Assembly (NCBI GenBank): GCA_009493725.1
Contig: VOGB01000009.1
Span: 1-6,066 of the forward strand
Length of the DNA: 6,066 bases
Origin: Pseudoramibacter fermentans
GTDB lineage: Bacteria; Bacillota; Clostridia; Eubacteriales; Eubacteriaceae
Reading direction: 5' to 3'
Shown here: positions 1 to 4,432 of the stretch, one piece after another
Position numbering within the stretch: position 1 is the stretch's first letter
Layout of the letters: every line of letters starts with the position of its first letter
Program-made: the position numbers and the translations under genes
The notes under the pieces: generated by a model
What the model was told of the DNA's origin: nothing
The model's database searches: none
The model's input: the letters and a program-made list of their open reading frames with translations, nothing else

Positions 1-78
1 ATGGGAACGGGGCAAAAATCTCACCTATCAGCTATTAGGGACCAATTACAAGTCTCGGGGAACCAAACTCGGGCTTGA
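1..78 (+). CDS. 3' end of an unidentified reading frame, possibly the preceding mobilization gene
   Basis: Frame 1 is open from the first base to a TGA at 76-78 and encodes 25 residues ending in SGNQTRA. An ATG happens to occupy bases 1-3, but no ribosome binding site can be seen because the window begins there, so this may be the tail of a longer gene. It ends 23 bases before the start of the coiled-coil gene on the same strand, which suggests a shared operon. In mobilizable plasmids of lactobacilli such a position is often held by a relaxase or relaxosome protein. That is inference from context only; I do not recognise the peptide. Confidence 0.3.
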   Translation: MGTGQKSHLSAIRDQLQVSGNQTRA

Positions 79-101
79 TTATGAAAAGGAGACGATTTTT
101 A

Positions 102-680
102 ATGAGTTGGCAAGCCGACAAACCCAATCAAGAATCAACCAGCAACCCAAACGAGCCATTAACGCAACAACTGACCCAACTCAATCAGACCCTGACCGAA
201 CTCCGGAATTACCAGGGCACTCAGATTCAACTACAATCAACAGCCAAAACGTCCCTCGATCAACAGCTTCATCAGATCGAACAGACCGCCCGACAAGTCA
301 ACCAAGAGTTTCAGATGACCTTAAACAACTTAGACAGCAACAACGCCAGCTCGCAGGCCCAATTAAAACAGACCTTACAAAACGCCTACGCAGTGTTCCA
401 AAAGCAGACCAACCTGATCAGTCAGCAAAACCTGACCGCCCTCAAACAGATTCAAACCGAGCAAGGCCAAAACAACCAGCGCCTCAGCCAACTCAGCGAC
501 CAAGTGAACCAGACCATTCAAGAGACGATGGACCAAGTCGCTGATCAAGTGGATCAGCAGTTACAAGCCACGAAAAAGCGGTTCTCGTGGTATGAAATTA
601 AGAATTATTTGTTAGCGGTAATCCCGACTGGCATACTAACGGGCCTGGTTTTCTGGTTATTAACCAGGTATTTCAGTTAA
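102..680 (+). CDS. Glutamine-rich coiled-coil protein with C-terminal membrane anchor, probable mobilization accessory protein
   Basis: The product has 192 residues. I chose the ATG at 102 because AGGAG lies at 87-91, ten bases upstream; the in-frame ATG at 81 and TTG at 75 lack a site. Residues about 20-160 are hydrophilic, very rich in Q, N, T and L, and heptad-like, consistent with a long coiled coil. A basic stretch (TKKRFSW) precedes a hydrophobic segment at about 169-190 ending TRYFS, which reads as a single C-terminal membrane anchor. There is no signal peptide or catalytic motif. The architecture resembles MobB-like accessory proteins that tether the relaxosome to the membrane, but this is inferred from architecture and context rather than sequence identity. 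The gene is more GC-rich than the flanks, and a long overlapping frame inside it (107-544) is a by-product of its composition. Confidence 0.6.
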   Translation: MSWQADKPNQESTSNPNEPLTQQLTQLNQTLTELRNYQGTQIQLQSTAKTSLDQQLHQIEQTARQVNQEFQMTLNNLDSNNASSQAQLKQTLQNAYAVFQKQTNLISQQNLTALKQIQTEQGQNNQRLSQLSDQVNQTIQETMDQVADQVDQQLQATKKRFSWYEIKNYLLAVIPTGILTGLVFWLLTRYFS

Positions 681-896
681 TTAACAGCAATTTTGCAGGA
701 TTTTATGATCTAAATTACTGATAATTTTATCTCATGGTTAAAACGACTTAGATCTCTATTTGCATAAAATCAGGTCTTTAGAACCAATTAACTCATTTTT
801 TTGCTTATTATTGGCCGTATTTATAGTTTCTTAGCCATTTCAAACCAAGCTTGGTGTATTTATCTGTCAGTTAGTTAAAACGGCTGATAAACGATT
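681..896. other. Convergent intergenic region between the coiled-coil gene and repA
   Basis: The two flanking genes converge here. The stretch is AT-rich with no credible reading frame. I see no strong hairpin with a T-run for either gene. A perfect 12-bp palindrome (ACCAAGCTTGGT) lies at 844-855, and imperfect dyads (TTTATC/GATAAA) near 857-891 might act as a weak repA terminator on the minus strand. Confidence 0.4.
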
Positions 897-2009
897 TTAG
901 AGCCAATCTGAATGAGCCTCTTGCTCTTTGAATTCTTCGGGGTGTTTGGCCGCATATTCTCTAGCTGCTTGTTTATTCCACCAAACGCCAAATAGATTTT
1001 GCATGGTGCCATATAAGTAGTTCTCAACGTTTTTAATGTGCTTCTCATTACTTCTCAGGACGTTAAAGTAGCGTCTCAAGGCTTTAGTCATCAAAGGTTT
1101 TAGTTCTTCGTCGTCTAATGGAATTAGAACGCCAATGTCCTGATGATCCTTCTCAACTCGGTACTTAGCATTTAAAATAATGCCAATGAAGCGACGCATT
1201 TGTTGTGGGGTACGGCACCAAAAACTAAGTAGTTGCACAGCTTCGGGTTCTAAGAAAACCGGTAAGCCACTGTCTTCATCAGTTAAGAAGTCATTAGCAT
1301 GATTTATGAGATCATGGTTTTGCTTTTCTAGTTCTGCTGGTGAGAAATTGGCTGTGGAAAAGTCCAACTTTTGAGTATCTATATTGTATCTTTTTTTATC
1401 TCTTTCTTTAGGTTCTTTATATAGATTAAGTCCATTTTTTGAACTTCCGCTCGTAGCAAGGGTTTGAGAGCTGTTGTCAACGAACTTATGCGGAAGTTCA
1501 TTTTTTGAACTTCCGCTCGTAGCAAGGGTTTCAACGGTCTCCCGCGGAAGTTCATTTTTTGAACTTCCGCTCGTAGCAAGGGTTTGAGGGCTGCTTTGAC
1601 CATATTCACCGCGTAAATAGACATCGGTTGCTTTCACATCGAGCTTGGACAGATATAAGCGATTCGGTTCATTCTTTTTAGTTTTCGGGTTAAAGCCCAT
1701 TTGTTTCTGAACGAGTAATCCGATTGATTCCAGCTCTGCTTTTATTTTGATGACTTTTCCTTTTGAACAATTGAACAAGTCCATTAATTCTTGATTGGTA
1801 AAGATAAAGTAGACGTGTCCTTTACTATCAACCCAGTTGTTGCGCAAAGAATACTCTAATCGGTCTTTCAGTACCATATAGGCTAATTTAGCGTCATTGC
1901 TTAAATGTTTGTATTGCTCGCCATACATTAATACCTTAGGAAACTGGAAAAACAAGGCTCCATATACATTATCGGCTTCATAGTAATTGAAATTTGTTGA
2001 TTTTGTCAT
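897..2009 (-). CDS. repA: Plasmid replication initiator RepA (RepA_N family)
   Basis: RepA binds origin repeats and starts theta replication of the plasmid. The product is 370 residues, starting MTKSTNF; the ATG (complement 2007-2009) has GGGAG at 2018-2022 eight bases upstream, so an upstream in-frame start adding ten residues is unlikely. Residues about 10-125 (NYYEADNVYGALFFQFPKVL onward) match the conserved N-terminal RepA_N domain, with a winged helix around FTNQELMDLFNCSKGKVIKIK (69-90). Residues 138-200 form a linker containing three copies of TLATSGSSKN (143-152, 161-170, 183-192), encoded by the internal DNA repeats. Residues about 217-345 form the C-terminal domain. The N-terminal domain match and the internal repeats are typical of RepA_N plasmids such as pSK41. 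The long structured leader indicates antisense RNA control. A 240-bp diverged copy of codons 210-289 lies at 2971-3210. Confidence 0.93.
   Translation of the reverse strand: MTKSTNFNYYEADNVYGALFFQFPKVLMYGEQYKHLSNDAKLAYMVLKDRLEYSLRNNWVDSKGHVYFIFTNQELMDLFNCSKGKVIKIKAELESIGLLVQKQMGFNPKTKKNEPNRLYLSKLDVKATDVYLRGEYGQSSPQTLATSGSSKNELPRETVETLATSGSSKNELPHKFVDNSSQTLATSGSSKNGLNLYKEPKERDKKRYNIDTQKLDFSTANFSPAELEKQNHDLINHANDFLTDEDSGLPVFLEPEAVQLLSFWCRTPQQMRRFIGIILNAKYRVEKDHQDIGVLIPLDDEELKPLMTKALRRYFNVLRSNEKHIKNVENYLYGTMQNLFGVWWNKQAAREYAAKHPEEFKEQEAHSDWL
1433..1585 (-). repeat. oriV: Iteron-like array inside repA, probable origin (oriV)
   Basis: Three copies of a 33-bp direct repeat lie at 1433-1465, 1499-1531 and 1553-1585, with start-to-start spacing of 66 and 54 bp. 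The core GAACTTCCGCTCGTAGCAAG is identical in all three. Copies two and three sit in perfect palindromes (1490-1516 and 1544-1570): 11-bp arms GCGGAAGTTCA / TGAACTTCCGC around five T. The left arm of copy one is degenerate. Spacings are multiples of three, so the coding frame is kept and a repeated peptide results. In RepA_N plasmids the origin is known to lie in the central part of rep; that this array is the RepA binding site is inferred. Confidence 0.8.
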
Positions 2010-2015
2010 AATTAA

Positions 2016-2058
2016 AACTCCCTTTCTTGACTGACACACGCTGTCTCAAAAGAGAGTT
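2016..2058 (-). promoter_or_regulatory. Hairpin sequestering the repA ribosome binding site
   Basis: In the repA mRNA, AACUCUCUUUU (complement 2048-2058) can pair over eleven positions, two of them G-U, with GAAAGGGAGUU (complement 2016-2026). That buries the GGGAG Shine-Dalgarno. An inner arm, UGAGACA with UGUGUCA, extends the stem with one mismatch. This should lower repA translation unless the stem is opened. A leader segment at 2152-2164 is complementary to the apical part and could compete with it. Confidence 0.6.
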
Positions 2059-2085
2059 GCTAAAACATTTGATTTGCTTTAAAAT
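2057..2085 (+). promoter_or_regulatory. Candidate plus-strand promoter for a second repA antisense RNA
   Basis: TTGCTA (2057-2062) and TAAAAT (2080-2085) are separated by 17 bp, matching the sigma-A consensus at four of six and five of six positions. Transcription would begin near 2092, antisense to the repA leader, and meet the terminator at 2171-2195. Confidence 0.4.
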
Positions 2086-2091
2086 ACAAAT

Positions 2092-2195
2092 CTGATATGC
2101 TCTAACTGAATTACAAAGCATTCATTTAGCGGTGAGGCTTTGCAAATTCATCAGCATGTGTCTGTTTGTGAGTTGCCCAGTCGGCAACTTTTTTT
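2092..2195 (+). ncRNA. Possible second antisense RNA to the repA leader
   Basis: From the promoter at 2057-2085 a transcript of about 104 nt would end at a terminator-like hairpin. It holds a stem CAAAGC (2114-2119) / GCTTTG (2137-2142) with a 17-nt loop carrying UUUAGCGGUGA, and the terminator stem. A compact two-hairpin antisense RNA near the rep start is the arrangement known for pSK41 RNAI. The loop shares GCGGUGA with the better supported RNA at 2316-2439. Start and even existence are inferred. Confidence 0.35.
2171..2195 (+). terminator. Intrinsic terminator, plus strand, in the repA leader
   Basis: The 7-bp arms AGTTGCC (2171-2177) and GGCAACT (2183-2189) enclose a 5-nt loop, and a run of seven T follows at 2189-2195. 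The T-run lies only on the plus-strand side, so it ends transcription opposing repA. Confidence 0.65.
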
Positions 2196-2208
2196 AATTT
2201 CTAACAAC

Positions 2209-2248
2209 AAAAATGGACTAAATAGCTTCAGTTAGCTACTTAGTCCAT
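2209..2248 (-). terminator. Attenuator terminator in the repA leader
   Basis: On the minus strand, ATGGACTAAGTAGCT (complement 2234-2248) pairs with AGCTATTTAGTCCAT (complement 2213-2227) over 15 positions, one of them G-U, with a 6-nt loop and a T-rich tail. On the plus strand the same pair would be an A-C mismatch, so the structure is tuned for the minus-strand RNA. It lies about 200 nt before repA and would stop leader transcription early. Its ascending arm is also complementary to an upstream leader segment at 2372-2381, the expected anti-terminator. Confidence 0.7.
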
Positions 2249-2279
2249 TGACTTCAATTTGTTTTTAACTATCCTTAAC

Positions 2280-2309
2280 TTGTCCTCGGGGACTGGTTTG
2301 CGGTATAAT
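2280..2309 (+). promoter_or_regulatory. Promoter of the antisense RNA
   Basis: A perfect TATAAT (2304-2309) lies 18 bp downstream of TTGTCC (2280-2285). Transcription should start near 2316 and run into three hairpins, the last an intrinsic terminator. Confidence 0.65.
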
Positions 2310-2330
2310 TAACCTACAAATTAAGAACAA
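2302..2330 (-). promoter_or_regulatory. Alternative repA promoter overlapping the antisense promoter
   Basis: On the minus strand TTGTTC (complement 2325-2330) and TATACC (complement 2302-2307) are 17 bp apart, a weak match. The -10 boxes of this and the plus-strand promoter share the same bases, so both could not be occupied at once. If this were the main repA promoter, the leader would lack the anti-terminator segment at 2372-2381. Confidence 0.3.
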
Positions 2331-2439
2331 TGTTCAGTCGATTTTAACTTGGCGGTGAAAATCGACTGAATCTAAGTAGCTGTCCTATAGCTACTTGCTA
2401 AATCCAAAATCCCTGATTCCTCGTGAATCGGGGATTTTT
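2316..2439 (+). ncRNA. Antisense (counter-transcribed) RNA controlling repA
   Basis: This is a plus-strand transcript of about 124 nt opposite the repA leader. Hairpin 1 has perfect 13-bp arms TTCAGTCGATTTT (2333-2345) / AAAATCGACTGAA (2358-2370) and a 12-nt loop AACUUGGCGGUG. The loop contains UUGG, a YUNR U-turn, within UUGGCGG, the kind of loop sequence known to speed antisense pairing in ColIb-P9-like replicons. Hairpin 2 has 8-bp arms (2374-2381 / 2389-2396). Hairpin 3 is the terminator. Pairing to the leader would mask the anti-terminator at 2372-2381 and let the attenuator at 2209-2248 form, repressing repA. Size and layout resemble RNAIII of pIP501. The exact ends are not visible. Confidence 0.65.
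2407..2439 (+). terminator. Intrinsic terminator of the antisense RNA
   Basis: AATCCCTGATTC (2408-2419) pairs with GAATCGGGGATT (2425-2436) over 12 positions with one G-U, a 5-nt loop, and a T-run through 2439. The A-rich left flank could make it weakly active on the minus strand too. Confidence 0.75.
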
Positions 2440-2481
2440 CTACTTAGCTTGATCTCTTTATTCGGTTGTTAAATTAATCTT

Positions 2482-2510
2482 AGTCTAGCATAGCGCTTAC
2501 CTAGCGGCAA
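2482..2510 (-). promoter_or_regulatory. Candidate repA promoter
   Basis: On the minus strand TTGCCG (complement 2505-2510) and TAGACT (complement 2482-2487) are 17 bp apart, and TGC directly before the -10 gives an extended -10. Transcription would start near 2475 and give a leader of about 465 nt containing both the anti-terminator and the attenuator. It overlaps the 3' end of the truncated membrane gene. Confidence 0.45.
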
Positions 2511-2875
2511 CTTTATTTGGTCTTGTATATTTTGCCAGCTTTTGGTTGAAACCGTAGGCGATAGAAGATACCAGTAAATATTCAAATAATATAAAAACAC
2601 TAAAATGCTTGGCTGTATTAATATCAAAAGCACTAAACACGAGGAGCATAAGTAACCCGCAAAAATACGTGATAAACAGAGACATTATCTGTAAAATTCT
2701 TACGACAATACGACGGTTACCGCTGATTCGTTCAAATAATAGCTGTAACCAATACTGCATTGGAAATAACCACTGTCGAATAAAAAAGCGGTCATCTACC
2801 AGGTGATTTTTTGCAATTCCAATGGCTGGGATTATCCAAAAGACAATAAGGCTGGCAAACAAAAATATAACACTT
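2497..2875 (-). pseudogene. 5'-truncated gene for a small multi-pass membrane protein
   Basis: The readable frame gives about 121 residues from a TTG at 2860-2862 (FASLIVFWIIPAIGI) to TAA at 2497-2499 (ending NKVAAR). No ATG and no ribosome binding site precede it. The frame stays open upstream through VLSVIFL and into the inverted repeat that begins at 2876, so the true 5' end appears to have been replaced. About three hydrophobic segments are visible: the N-terminus, ILQIMSLFITYFCGLLMLLVF and FSVFILFEYLLVSSIAYGF, separated by basic loops (FFIRQW, GNRRIVVR). I do not recognise the family. It could survive as a short TTG-started protein, but the missing start signals and the mosaic junction favour a remnant. 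Confidence 0.5.
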
Positions 2876-2969
2876 AGAACCTGTCTAGTATCTGCTGAAT
2901 CTGGTAGAATTGTGGAAAACCGACTGAGGAGTGTGTCATGCCAGATTCAGCAGATACTAGACAGGTTCT
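2876..2969. repeat. Perfect 29-bp inverted repeat around a 36-bp core, MITE-like
   Basis: The arms at 2876-2904 and 2941-2969 are exact reverse complements, starting AGAACCTGTC and ending GACAGGTTCT. The 36-bp core has no coding potential. No target duplication is visible at the borders. The left border cuts a membrane-protein gene and the right border lies one base from a repA fragment. It could be a miniature element made of two insertion-sequence ends, or a recombination scar. I do not recognise the terminal sequence. Confidence 0.7.
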
Positions 2970-2970
2970 T

Positions 2971-3210
2971 ATGATCCTTCTCAACTCGGTACTTAGCATT
3001 TAAGATAATACCAACGAAGCGACGCATCTGTTGCGGGGTACGGCACCAAAAACTAAGTAGTTGTACAGCTTCTGGTTCTAAGAAAACCGGTAAGCCACTA
3101 TCTTCGTCAGTTAAGAAATCATTAGCATGGTTCACCAAATCCTGGTTTTGCTTTTGAATTTCTGCTGGTGAGAAATTGGCTGTGGAAAAGTCCAACTTTT
3201 GAGTATCTAT
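2971..3210 (-). pseudogene. Fragment of a second, diverged repA gene
   Basis: These 240 bp align without gaps to 1143-1382 of repA (codons about 210-289), with 19 mismatches by my count, about 92% identity. It encodes DFSTANFSPAEIQKQ through LNAKYRVEKDH and then runs into the inverted repeat. It lacks the start, N-terminal domain, iterons and most of the C-terminus, so it cannot be functional. The divergence suggests it came from a related replicon rather than from recent duplication of the neighbouring gene. It is a possible partner for homologous recombination with repA. Confidence 0.85.
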
Positions 3211-3384
3211 CCGGGAGCCTTTTTTAGTATACCAATTTCTACTTCACATAATGGGGCTTATTCCAAGTAACCACCATTCACCCTGATAAAACAACGATCC
3301 GTTATTTGGCCTTTGTGAAATTTGACGGTAGAGGAGTGGTCTAGATGAAAAATCCCAAAAAAATCAGTAACTCACTTTGTGAAT
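3211..3384. other. Non-coding stretch between the repA fragment and the BRCT gene
   Basis: Homology to repA stops sharply at 3210 and the sequence turns to CCGGGAGCC, so 3210/3211 is a recombination junction. No start-bearing gene is visible. Past the BRCT gene on the minus strand, TTCAC-AAA-GTGAG near 3370-3382 followed by a T-run could be a weak terminator. TGGTCTAG (3336-3343) and CTAGACCA (3401-3408) form an inverted repeat spanning the gene's 3' end. Confidence 0.4.
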
Positions 3385-3663
3385 TTAACCGCCTAAACTC
3401 CTAGACCATTGCGCCAATCGTGCCTGACACCAGTCCAAAAAATCCCGTTCTGAAATCGTTGGTGTTCCCGTCAATAACTTTTTTGTGATGGGCTCCTCAC
3501 CTAAAGCCGTCTCAATTAACCCAACCACTAAATAATCTGTCTGTTTCGTAACCCAATTTTGTGGTTTCGCCCCAAAGACTTTCGCCAAACTAAAAGCTTG
3601 ATCCCGAGTCATGGTAGTTAGACGTCCGGTAAAAGCAATCTCACAATCTCTTAAATCAAGCAT
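3385..3663 (-). CDS. Stand-alone BRCT-domain protein
   Basis: The 92-residue product is almost entirely one BRCT domain, like the C-terminal domain of bacterial NAD-dependent DNA ligase. The visible pattern is IAFTGRL (9-15), MTRDQAFSLAKVFGAK (18-33) with the conserved small-residue turn at G31-A32, VTKQTDYLVVG (38-48), and TISERDFLDWC (69-79) with the conserved aromatic W78. Such domains bind phosphopeptides, DNA ends or partner proteins; no ligase catalytic part is present. The start ATG (complement 3661-3663) follows an in-frame stop, so no earlier start is possible; the Shine-Dalgarno is weak (GAAAG). It is monocistronic, with no clear promoter. Its role on the plasmid is unknown: DNA repair or replication support is a guess from the domain. 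Confidence 0.8.
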   Translation of the reverse strand: MLDLRDCEIAFTGRLTTMTRDQAFSLAKVFGAKPQNWVTKQTDYLVVGLIETALGEEPITKKLLTGTPTISERDFLDWCQARLAQWSRSLGG

Positions 3664-3756
3664 TTTAAATCATCAACTTTCTTGATTCTAATGTTGGTTT
3701 TGACTTGACGGGTTATGGTTTTCCATTCAGTTTAGAGGGAGTGACGTTTTGAGCGC

Positions 3757-3810
3757 AGAATTGTTCCCTGGAAACAGTTATTTGGAATAACTGAACCAGA
3801 GTACAATTCT
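3757..3810. other. Nested 54-nt dyad, possible oriT, single-strand origin or regulatory RNA structure
   Basis: Three inverted repeats nest: AGAATTGT (3757-3764) / ACAATTCT (3803-3810), CTGG (3768-3771) / CCAG (3796-3799), and CAGTTATT (3775-3782) / AATAACTG (3786-3793) around TGG. All 20 base pairs are perfect, with small internal loops. No T-run follows on either strand, so it is not a terminator. It lies about 95 bp upstream of the BRCT gene. An origin of transfer, single-strand origin or operator are all possible; nothing here decides between them. Confidence 0.45.
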
Positions 3811-3924
3811 ACTACTAAAAGTTTCCCCTTAGTTCGTCGGTCGTTAACGCCCGTCGCTTGTCTGTACAATTGCGGTATTGCTACCACCACTCATTATAAA
3901 CCTACGTTTTCGGTTTAGCCTACT

Positions 3925-3946
3925 AAAAAACGCCCTAGCAGGCGTT
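3925..3946 (-). terminator. Intrinsic terminator, minus strand
   Basis: On the minus strand AACGCC (complement 3941-3946) pairs with GGCGTT (complement 3929-3934) around a 6-nt loop and runs into TTTTTT. No minus-strand gene can be seen upstream of it, so the transcript it serves is unknown. Confidence 0.5.
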
Positions 3947-4153
3947 GGTAATACGTATTTACGTTTGTTCGATCACCAACTAATCAGTGGCACCAAGCCG
4001 AAGCTTCGTTTTACCACCCGCGCCGTTAATGGTCGCGCTCACCATTCACCACCCAGCCGTACAGATGACCTTGTTGTGGTATAGCCAGACTTATTGAAGT
4101 CGCCCTGGCAAACGTGTCCCCTTGGATTTAGACCCCAGCTTGTCCCCTAGGGC

Positions 4154-4182
4154 TTTAAAAATCGCACCGGCCATGATATAAT
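4154..4182 (+). promoter_or_regulatory. Strong-looking plus-strand promoter
   Basis: TTTAAA (4154-4159) and a perfect TATAAT (4177-4182) are 17 bp apart, with TGA making an extended -10. A start near 4189 would give only about 57 nt before the terminator at 4215-4245. It therefore serves either a very small RNA or parA transcripts that read through. Confidence 0.5.
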
Positions 4183-4208
4183 AGTCATTAAACAATGATG
4201 ACTTTTTT
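4183..4208 (+). terminator. Short hairpin followed by a T-run
   Basis: AGTCAT (4183-4188) and ATGACT (4198-4203) form a 6-bp stem, followed by T to 4208. It overlaps the predicted start of the 4154-4182 promoter, so it could only act on transcripts from further upstream. Confidence 0.35.
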
Positions 4209-4214
4209 GTGGCG

Positions 4215-4245
4215 CTCACCGATTCCCGTTGGTGGGTGTTTTTTT
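4215..4245 (+). terminator. Intrinsic terminator upstream of the partition arrays
   Basis: CTCACCGA (4215-4222) pairs with TTGGTGGG (4229-4236) over eight positions including G-U pairs, with a 6-nt loop and seven T at 4239-4245. It shields the partition locus from upstream transcription. Confidence 0.6.
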
Positions 4246-4307
4246 ATGTTCTATTTTATGTAACCAATATTACTCGTTGTTTGGTGATAAATCAACATTT
4301 CTTTTTA

Positions 4308-4395
4308 TGTATCCTTGTATCCTTGTATCCTTGTATATTCATATCCTTGTATCTAAGTATCCTTGTATCCTTGTATCTAAGTATATTAGGATACT
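4308..4395 (+). repeat. Partition-site array 1: eleven phased 8-bp repeats
   Basis: Reading in steps of eight from 4308 gives TGTATCCT three times, then variants TGTATATT, CATATCCT, TGTATCTA, AGTATCCT, TGTATCCT, TGTATCTA and AGTATATT, and finally the inverted unit AGGATACT. The register is unbroken over 88 bp. Short tandem repeats directly before parA are typical centromeres (parS) and operators of plasmid partition systems; for pSM19035 a ribbon-helix-helix protein binds 7-bp repeats. Binding by the ParB-like protein encoded downstream is inferred. Confidence 0.8.
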
Positions 4396-4432
4396 TGCAG
4401 TCAATCTTAATTTAACGGCTTTTGAGAAGAAA

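Larger units (their letters stand above)
3664..4307. other. 640-bp stretch without a convincing gene
   Basis: Apart from the dyad, terminators and promoter listed separately, this holds a 68-codon frame at 3878-4084 without start signals or recognisable motifs. The palindrome CGAAGCTTCG lies at 3999-4008. A near-repeat of TGTCCCCT lies at 4115 and 4141, and GCGCTCACC is repeated at 4033-4041 and 4212-4220. The part from about 3960 to 4150 is more GC-rich than its surroundings, which suggests a different origin. Confidence 0.4.

Noticed and set aside
107..544. 145-codon plus-strand frame rich in R, P, T and Q
   Set aside because: It lies in another frame of the coiled-coil gene, has no ribosome binding site, and its composition is a frame-shifted image of the Q/N/T-rich codons.
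1379..1624. 81-codon minus-strand frame with repeated KPLLRAEVQKM
   Set aside because: It is the internal repeats of repA read in another frame; no start signals.
2609..2806. 65-codon plus-strand frame
   Set aside because: Antisense to the truncated membrane gene, with no ribosome binding site or recognisable motif.
3878..4084. 68-codon plus-strand frame in the intergenic region
   Set aside because: No ribosome binding site, no domain signature, and a terminator-like hairpin for the opposite strand interrupts it.
4195..4263. 22-codon hydrophobic frame (ATG at 4195), considered as a type I toxin
   Set aside because: No ribosome binding site, its codons span an intrinsic terminator, and it does not resemble Fst/Lpt-type toxins.
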